This document shows, in pieces, positions 41,389 to 50,169 of a stretch of 64,000 nt of DNA (positions are counted from its first letter, which is position 1; each line of letters starts with the position of its first letter). Position numbers and translations under genes: made by a program. A model generated the notes under the pieces. The model saw nothing but the letters and a program-made list of their open reading frames with translations, was not told where the DNA came from and ran no database searches. This stretch comes from CBFDCQ01 sp965603355 (GTDB lineage Bacteria; Hydrogenedentota; CAZGCA01; CBFDCQ01). The stretch is from assembly GCA_965603355.1 (NCBI GenBank), contig CBFDCQ010000006.1, positions 21,046 through 85,045 on the forward strand, read 5' to 3'.

Positions 41389-42141
41389 ATGGAAGACGCT
41401 GATTCGCCAAGAATCTGTGCCCTGATTCCCGCGTATAACGCTGCAGACACTCTGGCGCCGGTGATTCAGAATGTCAAGAAGTACGTCGAAACCGTGATTG
41501 TTGTCGACGACGGTTCCGTCGACGATACCCTGCGCGTTGCACAGGGCCACGGAGCAAGAACGCTGAGACACCCCGTGAACAAGGGAAAAGGCGAGGCGTT
41601 AAAGCTCGGATTTGCGCAGGCAGCCAAATGGGGTTTTGAGGCCGTGGTGACGCTCGACGCTGACGGCCAGCATGACGCGCGAGAGATACCCCGCCTCATT
41701 GAGGCGTATCGTTCGGGCGGCTCGGCCACGGTCGTGCTGGGATCGCGCGTTGGGCAGATGCCGAAAATGCGAAAGGTCCGACAATTCTCCAACAGGTTTG
41801 GGTCAGCTCTGATCTCACTGCTTGCGGGCCATCCGATAGAGGACAGCCAGACGGGATTCAGGTTGATACCTGTTGAGGCGTGGGAAGATGTTGATGTGCG
41901 CGGGTCGCGGTTCGACGCGGAAGCGGAGTTTTTGGTGGAAGCTTGTCGTCGCGGATTCCCGCTACGCCAGGTGCGCGTTGCGTCAGAGGTCCCCGACGGT
42001 ACCCCGACGAGTCACTACAAGGGCATAAGGGATACGCTTCGGATTGCCCGCCATGTGATCGCCGCGTGGTGCCGCTCGGTGCGGCGGAGCGTCAACTCCC
42101 ACAGGAGTGTGGAGCAGAACGAAAGTGGGCGGAACGATTGA
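41389..42141 (+). CDS. Glycosyltransferase family 2 (dolichyl-phosphate-mannose synthase-like)
   Basis: 250 residues from ATG 41389 (GGAGAAGG upstream). The GT-A fold shows ALIPAYNAADTLAPVIQNVK, the nucleotide site VIVVDDGSVDDT, and VVTLDADGQHD with the metal-binding DxD. GSRVGQMPKMRKVRQFSNRF and DSQTGFRLIP are typical of polyprenyl-phosphate sugar transferases. There are no membrane spans, so it works at the inner face of the membrane. Donor and acceptor are unknown; lipid-linked sugar for envelope glycans is likely. Its 3' end overlaps thiE. Confidence 0.88.
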   Translation: MEDADSPRICALIPAYNAADTLAPVIQNVKKYVETVIVVDDGSVDDTLRVAQGHGARTLRHPVNKGKGEALKLGFAQAAKWGFEAVVTLDADGQHDAREIPRLIEAYRSGGSATVVLGSRVGQMPKMRKVRQFSNRFGSALISLLAGHPIEDSQTGFRLIPVEAWEDVDVRGSRFDAEAEFLVEACRRGFPLRQVRVASEVPDGTPTSHYKGIRDTLRIARHVIAAWCRSVRRSVNSHRSVEQNESGRND

Positions 42142-42811
42142 CCTGCGACTTTGCGTGATAACTGACGCCGGAATGGCGGCGAACACGCCGATCGAGCAGA
42201 TTGTTGTGAGCGCCATACGCGGCGGAACGACTTTGATACAGTACCGCGAGAAAGACGCTTGCGTGCGCGATAAGTACGAGCGGGCTGCCGCCCTGTGTCG
42301 CGTCGTGAAGCAAACCGGCGTTCCGTTCATCGTGAACGACCACGCCGATCTCGCTCTGGCCGTTGAGGCCGACGGCGTGCATCTAGGCCAGGACGATTTG
42401 CCGCCAGCGGTTGCCAGGCGCATTCTCGGCGACGGTTCGATCCTGGGCGTTTCGGTCGGCTCAGTCGCGGAAGCCCGCCGCGCGGAACAAGACGGCGCCG
42501 ATTATCTGAGCGTTGGGCCTCTATTTCCGACGATGACTAAACTGGACGCGGGAGAGGCCATAAACCGGAAACTGGTCACGGAGATCGTGAAGACGGCGGC
42601 TCTCCCCGTGATCGCGATAGGTGGAATTGACGCCACTAACGCTTCGGAAGTCATGCGGCTGGGTGTGGACGGCGTAGCCGTAATCTCAGCCGTCATGACG
42701 GCTGACGATCCGATGTCGGCTGCGCGTCAGATTCTTGATAAAGTGGACTCGTCGCGCTCAACGAGCGCGTTGGCAGAGCAGATGGAGATGATGCAAGATG
42801 ACGCAGATTGA
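42125..42811 (+). CDS. thiE: Thiamine-phosphate synthase
   Basis: 228 residues from GTG 42125; GTG 42107 is an alternative that would lengthen the overlap with the upstream gene. ThiE joins HMP-pyrophosphate to thiazole phosphate to make thiamine phosphate. TIM-barrel marks include TLIQYREKD, PFIVNDHADLALAVEADGVH, LGQDDLP, VSVGSVAEA, GPLFPT and VIAIGGIDATNASEVM. The last 20 residues extend past the barrel and overlap thiC by 14 bp, so translation is coupled. No TPP riboswitch is evident upstream, because the gene starts within the glycosyltransferase gene. Confidence 0.93.
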   Translation: MGGTIDLRLCVITDAGMAANTPIEQIVVSAIRGGTTLIQYREKDACVRDKYERAAALCRVVKQTGVPFIVNDHADLALAVEADGVHLGQDDLPPAVARRILGDGSILGVSVGSVAEARRAEQDGADYLSVGPLFPTMTKLDAGEAINRKLVTEIVKTAALPVIAIGGIDATNASEVMRLGVDGVAVISAVMTADDPMSAARQILDKVDSSRSTSALAEQMEMMQDDAD

Positions 42812-44075
42812 GAGCGCCCGCGCGGGTGTCACAACTCCGCAGATGGCGTCCGTGGCCGCGGCGGAAAACCGGGAACCCGAGTATATCCGGCAGGGTGTCG
42901 CTGAGGGTACGATAGTCGTTCCGGCGAACCGGTTGCGCGAGGTCTCTTCGGCGTGCGGTATAGGCACCGGTCTGAGGACGAAGGTGAACGCCAACATCGG
43001 CTCCTCCCCGGATAGAGCCGTTGTGGACGAAGAGCTGGCAAAACTCCACGTAGCGTGCGATGCCGGCGCTGACGCCGTCATGGACTTGAGCATCGGCGGA
43101 GATACCGACCTGATTCGCAGGAGTATTCTCGACTCCAGTAACGTGCCCGTCGGAAGCGTGCCGCTGTACGATGCCGCCGTTAAGGCTGTGGAGGCCGGCA
43201 AGTCCGTAGTCGACATGACTCCAGGCGAAATGATCGCCGCGTTCGAGACACACGCACGCGACGGGATGGATTTCTTCGTTGTCCATTGCGGCGTGACACG
43301 CGAGTCCGTCGATAGGTTGAGAACCGAGGGACGCCTTGCCAAGATCGTCAGCAGAGGCGGCGCGTTTGCCGCGGAGTGGATGGTGCATAATGAGGCCGAA
43401 AACCCTCTCTACGAAAGATTTGACGAAATCCTGGACATTGCAAAGGAGTACGACGTCACGCTCAGCCTGGGCGACGGGCTGCGGCCGGGCTGCCTCGCCG
43501 ATGCCACCGACAGGTGCCAGGTCCAGGAGCTGATCATCCAGGGTGAACTCGCCGACAGGGCGCGGTCCGCCGGCGTGCAGGTCATGATTGAAGGCCCCGG
43601 GCACATGCCCCTTGACCAGATCGCGATGAACGTCCAACTCCAGAAGCGCATCTGCAGAGGCGCGCCGTTCTACGTACTCGGACCGCTGGTGACCGATGTA
43701 GCCCTGGGATATGACCATATCAGCGCTGCGATAGGCGGCGCCGTGGCGGCGGCGGCCGGCGCCGATTTTCTCTGCTACGTTACCCCGGCGGAACATCTTG
43801 CCCTGCCCTCGGTACAGGACGTCAAGGAGGGCGTGATAGCGGCGCGGATCGCCGCTCACGCAGGCGACGTGGCAAAGGGAATACCGGGCGCGAGAGAGTG
43901 GGACGACTCGCTCGCGGCGCACCGGCGAGCAAGACGATGGGACGAGCAGATAAACCTCGCCATCGACCCGGAGACTGCCCGGCAGTACCGCTCGGGAAAC
44001 ATGCCCGTGTTGGACGACGTGTGCACGATGTGCGGCAAGTACTGCTCCATGAAGGGAATCGAGGAGTTTCTGTAG
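42798..44075 (+). CDS. thiC: Phosphomethylpyrimidine synthase
   Basis: 425 residues from ATG 42798. ThiC is a radical-SAM enzyme that rearranges aminoimidazole ribotide to HMP phosphate. The 4Fe-4S motif near the C terminus is CTMCGKYC, the noncanonical CxxCxxxxC arrangement of ThiC. Other marks are NANIGSS, DAVMDLSIGGD, HCGVT, SRGGAFAAEWM, and EGPGHMPLDQIAMN. It is the short form without the long N-terminal extension of E. coli ThiC. With thiE it gives the pyrimidine and coupling steps; thiazole genes are elsewhere. Confidence 0.96.
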   Translation: MTQIESARAGVTTPQMASVAAAENREPEYIRQGVAEGTIVVPANRLREVSSACGIGTGLRTKVNANIGSSPDRAVVDEELAKLHVACDAGADAVMDLSIGGDTDLIRRSILDSSNVPVGSVPLYDAAVKAVEAGKSVVDMTPGEMIAAFETHARDGMDFFVVHCGVTRESVDRLRTEGRLAKIVSRGGAFAAEWMVHNEAENPLYERFDEILDIAKEYDVTLSLGDGLRPGCLADATDRCQVQELIIQGELADRARSAGVQVMIEGPGHMPLDQIAMNVQLQKRICRGAPFYVLGPLVTDVALGYDHISAAIGGAVAAAAGADFLCYVTPAEHLALPSVQDVKEGVIAARIAAHAGDVAKGIPGAREWDDSLAAHRRARRWDEQINLAIDPETARQYRSGNMPVLDDVCTMCGKYCSMKGIEEFL

Positions 44076-44087
44076 GAAGGCGAGACC

Positions 44088-44819
44088 ATGCCGGTTGGAT
44101 TCATGAGCAAACCCGACGTCAAGATGACGTTCACCGAGCACCTCGGCGAGCTCCGTACGAGGATAATTAGAAGTGTAATAGCTGTCGGCGTGTGCGGGGC
44201 GGGAGGATACGCGTTTCACGGTCAGATCTTCCGACTCCTGAAGAGACCGCTCCCGCCGGACGTGCCGATACAGTATCTATCCCTGCCCGAACCGTTCATG
44301 ACGAGGTTGAGCATCGCGTTTTATGTCGGGGTTTTCCTCGCTCTTCCCGTGATCTTGTACCAAGCGGTGATGTTCGTGATGCCGGCGCTCAAACCGCGCG
44401 AGAGAAGCGTCGTGCTCGGAGGTCTTCTGGCGAGCAGCGTGCTGACCGTTGCGGGGCTGACCGTGGCGTACCTCGGGGTTCTCCCGTTAGTCTTTCCCGT
44501 CTTGCAGAGGTTTGCGCCTGAAGGCGTCGAAGCGCACTTGCGTTATGAATCGTATGTGAATGTGGTTTTCAAATTTCTGATCGCGTTCGCAGTCGGTTTC
44601 CAGTTCCCGATCATCATGGTCTCCCTGGTACATCTGGGACTAGTCCCGGTACGGTTCTTTGTCAAGAACGCCAAGTATGTTCTCGTGATCATTCTGATTG
44701 TCAGCGCACTTTTTACACCGCCGGATCCGATTTCTCAGATCATGATGGCGGTTCCCCTGTTCTGTCTGTATGTATTGAGCTTAGGTGTGTCGTACTTGTT
44801 CCGTAAACGTGAGAGTTGA
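44088..44819 (+). CDS. tatC: Twin-arginine translocase subunit TatC
   Basis: 243 residues from ATG 44088 (AGGAAGG 8 bases upstream). TatC recognises twin-arginine signals and forms the core of the Tat pore for folded proteins. The N-terminal contact FTEHLGELRTRIIRS is conserved, followed by six membrane spans; SLPEPFMTRLSIAFYVGVFL, FKFLIAFAVGFQFPIIM and FTPPDPISQIMMAVPLFCLY are family signatures. tatA/B follows after 3 bp. Several predicted Tat substrates are in this window (2277, 19548, 45261, 46211). Confidence 0.95.
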   Translation: MPVGFMSKPDVKMTFTEHLGELRTRIIRSVIAVGVCGAGGYAFHGQIFRLLKRPLPPDVPIQYLSLPEPFMTRLSIAFYVGVFLALPVILYQAVMFVMPALKPRERSVVLGGLLASSVLTVAGLTVAYLGVLPLVFPVLQRFAPEGVEAHLRYESYVNVVFKFLIAFAVGFQFPIIMVSLVHLGLVPVRFFVKNAKYVLVIILIVSALFTPPDPISQIMMAVPLFCLYVLSLGVSYLFRKRES

Positions 44820-44822
44820 ACC

Positions 44823-45227
44823 ATGTTCTCGATGGGTCCAGGTGAGTTGTTGCTCATAGCTCTGGTGGTTCTGGTGTTGGTCGGACCGGAGAAGCTGCCC
44901 GAGTTCGCGCGCACAATAGCGCGCACTATACGCGACCTCAAAAAGTATGGACAGGACGTCCGTAATGAGTTTGAGAAGGACCTGCTGACGGACGATATCA
45001 AGCAGGATTGGAAGGACATAACGACTGACCGGCCGACCGATTACTCGTATACCAGACCGTCAGACACGTACGAGGAGGAATCACAGCCCTACGAGGGTGA
45101 GGAGCCGCCCGAGGGTCACGCCGACGAAAGCACAAGCGATACCGAAGGAGATGAAGTTGCGGAGAGCGATAAGGAGAAATCCGACTCCGTGGGAGAACCT
45201 TCGGAGGACGATCGTCCCACTGACTAA
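44823..45227 (+). CDS. Sec-independent translocase TatA/TatB subunit
   Basis: 134 residues from ATG 44823. An N-terminal membrane helix (MGPGELLLIALVVLVLVG) is followed by the hinge PEKLPEFARTIARTI and an amphipathic helix, then a long acidic, unstructured tail (EEESQPYEGEEPPEGHADES). GPEKLP and the length are closer to TatB than TatA, but single TatA/B proteins serve both functions in many bacteria. Directly follows tatC. Confidence 0.9.
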   Translation: MFSMGPGELLLIALVVLVLVGPEKLPEFARTIARTIRDLKKYGQDVRNEFEKDLLTDDIKQDWKDITTDRPTDYSYTRPSDTYEEESQPYEGEEPPEGHADESTSDTEGDEVAESDKEKSDSVGEPSEDDRPTD

Positions 45228-45260
45228 CTGACAGGAACGCGCTATGGGAGAAGATGTGCC

Positions 45261-46214
45261 ATGAGAACGATGACGAGAAGGGGATTTCTCAGAGAGGGAA
45301 CACTGGCAAGCGCGGGAGGCGCCGCGTTCGCGCTCGGTCTCTGTTCTCAGTGCGGCCAACAGCCCGAGCTCAAGCTCAAGCTGCCCAAAGAGAACAGTCT
45401 GAGCCGGGACTTGGCAGTTGCGCATGGGGCAGATCCGGCGCAGATCACAAAGGCCGCTATAGACGCATTGGGTGGTCTTGGCAAGCTCATAACGCCCGGC
45501 GACGTGGTCATGGTGAAGCCGAATATATCGTGGGACATGCCGCCGGCGCTGGCGGCAACCACGAATCCGGATGTGGTGGCTACTGTGGTGGAACTGGCAG
45601 TGGAAGCCGGCGCTCGTGAGGTGCACGTGCTCGACCACACGCTCAATGAAGCCCGGTTGACCTACAAGCGCAGCGGCATAGCGGAAGCGGCGGAACGTGC
45701 CGGGGCCACAGTCAGCTTCGTGCGCGGCAAGAACGATCGCCACTTCAAGGAGTTGCCCATTGAGGGAGGCGTGTCCATGACCAGTTGGCCGCTGCACGAT
45801 ATCCTCACTAAGGCCAACGTGCTGATAAACGTGCCTATAGCCAAGCATCACGAACTGACAAGATTGACGCTCGGAATGAAGAACCTGATGGGATTGGCCG
45901 GCGGTGAAAGAGGCGCGTGGCACCCCGACATAGCTCAGCGACTTGCCGACGTCAACAGCGCCGTGAAAGTCGACCTGACCATTATGGACGCGTTCCGTAT
46001 ACTGGTCGACGACGGACCGAGAGGAGGCAGTCCCGACGATGTTAAGGAGACGCACCAGATGATCGCCGGTGTCGATCCCGTCGCGGTTGACTCTTACGCT
46101 GCTACTCTCTTCGGGCTCAAGGGCGAGGATATCAACTACGTAAAGGCCGGTCACGAACGCAACCTGGGCGAGATTGACATCAACAAGGTCAAAATTCGGG
46201 AGGTGACAGCTTGA
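45261..46214 (+). CDS. DUF362 protein with Tat signal
   Basis: 317 residues from ATG 45261. The N terminus MTRRGFLREGTLASAGG is a twin-arginine signal, followed by a lipoprotein-like LCSQC. The mature part is a DUF362 domain: VMVKPNISWDMPP, TNPDVVATVVELAVEAGARE, HVLDHTL, and MKNLMGLAGGERGAWHPD. DUF362 proteins often pair with 4Fe-4S ferredoxins; the role is unknown, perhaps in iron-sulfur or metal redox chemistry. The gene lies 33 bp after tatA/B and overlaps the polyferredoxin gene by 4 bp, so the three are linked in transcription. Confidence 0.85.
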   Translation: MRTMTRRGFLREGTLASAGGAAFALGLCSQCGQQPELKLKLPKENSLSRDLAVAHGADPAQITKAAIDALGGLGKLITPGDVVMVKPNISWDMPPALAATTNPDVVATVVELAVEAGAREVHVLDHTLNEARLTYKRSGIAEAAERAGATVSFVRGKNDRHFKELPIEGGVSMTSWPLHDILTKANVLINVPIAKHHELTRLTLGMKNLMGLAGGERGAWHPDIAQRLADVNSAVKVDLTIMDAFRILVDDGPRGGSPDDVKETHQMIAGVDPVAVDSYAATLFGLKGEDINYVKAGHERNLGEIDINKVKIREVTA

Positions 46215-47842
46215 ATAAGGGGAAAAGCCGGCTGAGAACCACCAGAAGGGTGGTTCAGGCGGCGTTTCTTCTCCTTTTTCTTTATCTGATCCTGCGCACC
46301 GCCGAACCGCTTCCAGCCAGCGCGCCCGTGAGCATCTTCCTCCGGTCAAGCCCGCTGCTTGCATTAACCGCCATGCTTTCCAGCCGCGCCTGGATAGCGG
46401 CATTCGTGCCCGCGATCGTAGTGGTCGTTCTGACTGTCGCGCTCGCTCGCGTTTTCTGTGGCTGGATATGCCCGTTTGGAACGACTCTCGATATTACCGA
46501 CAGGTTTCTGTCGAGATTCCGTCAGAAAAGGAAGCCCGACGCTGCCACTCAACAACGATACCACCCGGTAAAATACGTGGTTCTGACCATCGTGGTTCTC
46601 CTGGCCGTATTCGGCGTGCAGGTCGCCGGCTGGTTCGACCCGATCTGCATTGCGACACGCACGTACGGGACGGTCGCGTACCCATACTTCAACTTCGTGG
46701 CAGAGAAAACGCTGCAGACAGCGGTACGTTCGAACTTTCTCCCCGGGTTCGTCGCATGGCTCGACCAGGCTGCCCACCAGTCCGTGCTGGCTTTCACACA
46801 GCCGGTGTACAGGGCCCACTTGGTGTTCCTTGCCGTGTTCGTGGGCATTGTCCTGCTTGGGTTGCTCGAACGCCGGTTCTGGTGCAGGCATCTCTGCCCG
46901 CTCGGGGCGATTTTCGATCTGATCTCGCGCGTCTCGTTTCTCCGCAGATACGTTCGCGATGGTTGCACCAACTGTATGCGCTGTCAGCGGGAGTGCAAGA
47001 TGGGAGCGATAACCGGCAAGGGCGAGATGACCGCGCCGGGCGAGTGCATCGAGTGTTTCGCCTGCGACGCAGTCTGCCCGGAAGGAGTCTCGACATTCAG
47101 CTTCTCTACAGGCAAAGCCCAGCGCGCAAAATCAGTCGGTCTGAGCAGGCGAGGGTTCGTCGGGGCGGTGGCCGGCGGAATCGCGGCAGTGCCCGCACTG
47201 AGAACGAACTTCGCAAGAAGCGAGGGGCTCTTCAGATTCGTGCGACCTCCCGGCGGTGATGAAGAGGAGAAGTTCCTCGCCGAATGCGTTCGGTGCGGGC
47301 AGTGCATGAGAGTATGCATCACCGGCGGGCTTCAGCCGGCTCTCCTGGAAGCCGGACTCGAAGCCATGTGGACGCCGAAACTAGTGCCTCGCGTAGGGTA
47401 CTGCGAGTACAACTGCACCCTTTGCGGGCAAGTATGTCCAACTGGCGCGCTGCCTATCCTGACGGAAGAGGAAAAACATGAGACGGTTATCGGCACGGCG
47501 TTCTTTGACAGAAACCGCTGTATTCCGTGGGCTGAAAACAGGAACTGCGCCGTGTGCGAGGAATGTTGCCCGACGCCAACGAAGTCCATCGAGCTTCGCG
47601 ACACGGGGCTCGTGGATGAAGTAACCGGCGAGCCGCTTCGGAGGCCTTACATCCTCCCGGAGGTCTGCATCGGGTGTGGTCTCTGCGAGTACAAATGCCC
47701 CCTGCCGGCACAAGCTGGTGTGCTCGTTGGGCCGATACGCGATCCCGACGACCCGCGACTCCGACAAATGCGAGCAAGGCGACGAAGGAGGCGGCGACGC
47801 GGTCGAGGCGGGGGACGTGGTGGTGATGGAGGAGGGGACTGA
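46211..47842 (+). CDS. NapH/NapG-like membrane polyferredoxin fusion with internal Tat motif
   Basis: 543 residues from TTG 46211 behind GGAGGTGA, overlapping the DUF362 stop. Residues 1-235 are a NapH-like membrane part with about four spans and cysteine motifs CGWICPFG (83-90) and CRHLCPLG (225-232). Two ferredoxin motifs follow (CTNCMRCQREC 252-262, CIECFACDAVC 279-289). SRRGFVGAVAGGIAAVPAL (312-330) is then an internal twin-arginine signal. Beyond it come four more cysteine clusters (CVRCGQCMRVC, CTLCGQVC, CAVCEECC, CIGCGLCEYKC), as in NapG. The Arg/Gly-rich tail (RRRRRRRRGRGGGRGG) is odd. It should carry electrons from the quinone pool to periplasmic centres. Confidence 0.85.
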   Translation: MNKGKSRLRTTRRVVQAAFLLLFLYLILRTAEPLPASAPVSIFLRSSPLLALTAMLSSRAWIAAFVPAIVVVVLTVALARVFCGWICPFGTTLDITDRFLSRFRQKRKPDAATQQRYHPVKYVVLTIVVLLAVFGVQVAGWFDPICIATRTYGTVAYPYFNFVAEKTLQTAVRSNFLPGFVAWLDQAAHQSVLAFTQPVYRAHLVFLAVFVGIVLLGLLERRFWCRHLCPLGAIFDLISRVSFLRRYVRDGCTNCMRCQRECKMGAITGKGEMTAPGECIECFACDAVCPEGVSTFSFSTGKAQRAKSVGLSRRGFVGAVAGGIAAVPALRTNFARSEGLFRFVRPPGGDEEEKFLAECVRCGQCMRVCITGGLQPALLEAGLEAMWTPKLVPRVGYCEYNCTLCGQVCPTGALPILTEEEKHETVIGTAFFDRNRCIPWAENRNCAVCEECCPTPTKSIELRDTGLVDEVTGEPLRRPYILPEVCIGCGLCEYKCPLPAQAGVLVGPIRDPDDPRLRQMRARRRRRRRRGRGGGRGGDGGGD

Positions 47843-47936
47843 TCGGCCCGCTGAAACACGCGGTCATCGCTTATCCCTCTCTCTGCGTTTACTTTAACGA
47901 TGGGCTCGTGTGGCTGTCAGGCGATCGGTGCGGATG

Positions 47937-47965
47937 TTGACTTTTGAAGGGTTGTAGTGTATGAT
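47937..47965 (+). promoter_or_regulatory. Promoter of the tonB-tolB-pal-cpoB operon
   Basis: TTGACT (47937-47942), 17 bases, TATGAT (47960-47965). The -10 box overlaps the in-frame ATG at 47961, so that ATG would be upstream of the transcript start. Confidence 0.65.
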
Positions 47966-48008
47966 ACGTGACAGGAAGAGGTTGGGGCGTGCGGAAGGAG
48001 AACCCCCT

Positions 48009-48737
48009 GTGGGTTCCCATGATGGGGCCGGTGATAGCGTTGTACCCTCCGGCAACCATTACGACTTTTTTTGGGGCGAACGCTGGTCGAACACGCTGAT
48101 TCGACGGGCGCTGGTGGTGTCGGCGTGCCTTCACGTCGTTGTGATAGCGTTCTTCCCATCGGAACGGTATAAGCCGAGAATACTTGAGTTTCCGCCGCTA
48201 TACGAGGTCCAGCTGGTTCGGATTGAGCCGGAGCGACGAGCGACGCCCAAGAAACCAGCACCGAAAAAGCCGGAGAAGAAGCCGGTCGTCCAACCCAAGA
48301 AGGAGGAGCCGAAGGTTGTCACGCCTCCGGTGAAACAAGAGAAGAAACCGGAGCCGGAACGGCCAAAGGTCGCCGAGAAACCGCCAAAGGAGGAGAAGAA
48401 GGAGGAGGTCAAACCAAGCCCCCCCCCGCCGAAGGCGGAGGTGGAAACTACGATTAAGGCCGACATACCTTCGTGGTACTACTCGACCATCAAGGAGACT
48501 GTGGACCGCCACTGGGAAGCGCCAACCGTGTCCGCGGGCGTGCTCATGGAGGCAATTGTCTATTTCGAGATATTGAAGTCGGGCGAGGTCGCCTCGGCTC
48601 GAATTGTAAAAGCCTCCGGCGACAGGCGATGGGACCTGGCGGCGCTGCGTGCCGTTGTCGAGTCGCGGTTCCCTCCGTGGCCGTCGGAGATTAAGGAAGC
48701 CGTTGAAGTCAACTCTGTGTTCAAGAATGAAGAATAA
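48009..48737 (+). CDS. TonB/TolA-like energy transducer
   Basis: 242 residues from GTG 48009 (AAGGAG 9 bases upstream). The ATG at 47961 sits in the promoter -10 box and is rejected. One membrane helix (RRALVVSACLHVVVIAFFP) anchors it in the inner membrane. A Lys/Pro/Glu-rich periplasmic spacer follows (repeated KKPEKKP and KPEPERPK types), ending in a TonB-C domain (MEAIVYFEILKSGEVASARI, WDLAALRAVVESRFPPWP). It transmits proton-motive force to the outer membrane. Its overlap with tolB suggests a TolA role; tolQ and tolR are not in the window. Confidence 0.85.
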   Translation: MGSHDGAGDSVVPSGNHYDFFWGERWSNTLIRRALVVSACLHVVVIAFFPSERYKPRILEFPPLYEVQLVRIEPERRATPKKPAPKKPEKKPVVQPKKEEPKVVTPPVKQEKKPEPERPKVAEKPPKEEKKEEVKPSPPPPKAEVETTIKADIPSWYYSTIKETVDRHWEAPTVSAGVLMEAIVYFEILKSGEVASARIVKASGDRRWDLAALRAVVESRFPPWPSEIKEAVEVNSVFKNEE

Positions 48738-50049
48738 CCGACCAGCCGGCAGCATAGCGACGACCCTTGCGGCCCTGATCTTGCTGGTAGCGATGGCGAC
48801 AGCTGCTGCGGTCGAGGTCCGCATCGACCTGTTCCGCCCTGGTGAGAAACGCGTCAGGATCGCGGTGCCGCATTTTGTTTCGCGTTCGCCCTACACAAAA
48901 GATAACCTCGGACGGCAGGTCGCCGAGATAGTAGCGTACGATCTGGACTTCTCCGGGTACTTTCAGGTGTTGGACAGCGCCCAATATCCGCCGGATTTCC
49001 TGATGCTGGACCCGAAACCGCGCCGGATAAACTTCCCGCGGTGGAGGCAGGTGAAGGCGCGCGATCTCGTACACGGCCTGTACACAACGCGCAACGGCAA
49101 CGTGGATATCGAATGCCGGCTTTTCGACGTGCCCGAAGGGCGCCAGATAATCGGAAAAGCCTATAGAGGTGAACGAAACCTCGTGCGCCGGATCGCACAC
49201 CGTTTCGCCGATGAGATAGTGCTCGCTCATACAGGACGGTTGGGTATCGCCCACACAAAGATCGCCTTCACGTCCACTTCGACCGGCGCAAAAGAGATTT
49301 TCGTCTGCGATTACGACGGAGAGAACATGCGGCAACTGACGCGTGACAGAAACATAGCTTTGTCGCCGAACTGGTCGCCGGATTCCACGCGGATTTCCTA
49401 CACGTCTTACAAGGACGGTAATCCCGACCTTTACATCATGACCGCAGACGGTTCGTCGTCAGCCATGGTCTCCGGCGTACACGGGCTTAACACCGCGGCA
49501 TGCTGGTCGCCGAACGGCGACACGTTGGCGCTCACTCTCAGCAAGGACGGTAACGCAGAGATTTACATCAAGGAGATCAACAGCGGACGTATAAGGCGCC
49601 TTACGCACGGTCGCGCAATCGATACGGCACCGTCATTCTCGCCGGACGGGAGTCACCTGGCTTTCGTCTCGGACAGATCGGGCTCGCCGCAGATTTGGGT
49701 CATGGGTCTTGACGGACGCAACCTCCGTCGCATATCATATCAGGGTGGGCGCAGTTTTACGCCGGACTGGTCGCCGCTGGGAGATAAGATCGCCTACGTT
49801 GTCGACGTTCCGGGCGAAGGTATGCAGATATTCGTTATGGATGCGGACGGAAGCAATCCGAAACAGCTCACGAGAGAGCCCGGATGGAACCAGGAGCCGA
49901 CGTGGTCGCCCAACGGGACGCACATCGTGTTCGGTTCAACGCGTGCGGGACGTTCGAACATATACACGATGCGCGCGGACGATTCCGAGAAGCCCAGGAG
50001 GGTAACGTTCCTTGGCGGGGAGAACGGGTTGCCTGCGTGGTCGAACTAG
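48727..50049 (+). CDS. tolB: Tol-Pal system beta-propeller protein TolB
   Basis: 440 residues from ATG 48727, inside the 3' end of the preceding gene (11-bp overlap). A Sec signal spans about 1-28. An N-terminal alpha/beta domain (RIAVPHFVSRSPYTKDNLGR) is followed by six-bladed propeller repeats, each ending in the SPNWSPDSTRISYTS or FSPDGSHLAFVSDRSG pattern. TolB binds Pal and transmits Tol energy for outer-membrane constriction at division. Pal and CpoB follow, the usual order. Confidence 0.95.
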   Translation: MKNNRPAGSIATTLAALILLVAMATAAAVEVRIDLFRPGEKRVRIAVPHFVSRSPYTKDNLGRQVAEIVAYDLDFSGYFQVLDSAQYPPDFLMLDPKPRRINFPRWRQVKARDLVHGLYTTRNGNVDIECRLFDVPEGRQIIGKAYRGERNLVRRIAHRFADEIVLAHTGRLGIAHTKIAFTSTSTGAKEIFVCDYDGENMRQLTRDRNIALSPNWSPDSTRISYTSYKDGNPDLYIMTADGSSSAMVSGVHGLNTAACWSPNGDTLALTLSKDGNAEIYIKEINSGRIRRLTHGRAIDTAPSFSPDGSHLAFVSDRSGSPQIWVMGLDGRNLRRISYQGGRSFTPDWSPLGDKIAYVVDVPGEGMQIFVMDADGSNPKQLTREPGWNQEPTWSPNGTHIVFGSTRAGRSNIYTMRADDSEKPRRVTFLGGENGLPAWSN

Positions 50050-50169
50050 ATGTAATGTAAGGATGGTCGAGGTCTGGGGGAGCAGTAAGAAGTTGGTGTG
50101 TATCGGTGGGGCAAGCGATGCGGTGTCGGCATCGCGCGAGGAACAACGAAGAGGAGGAGGGAAGAAGCT

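Noticed and set aside
42107..42124. TPP riboswitch in front of thiE-thiC
   Set aside because: thiE starts inside the glycosyltransferase gene, and I see no THI-box sequence in the 290 bp before that gene.
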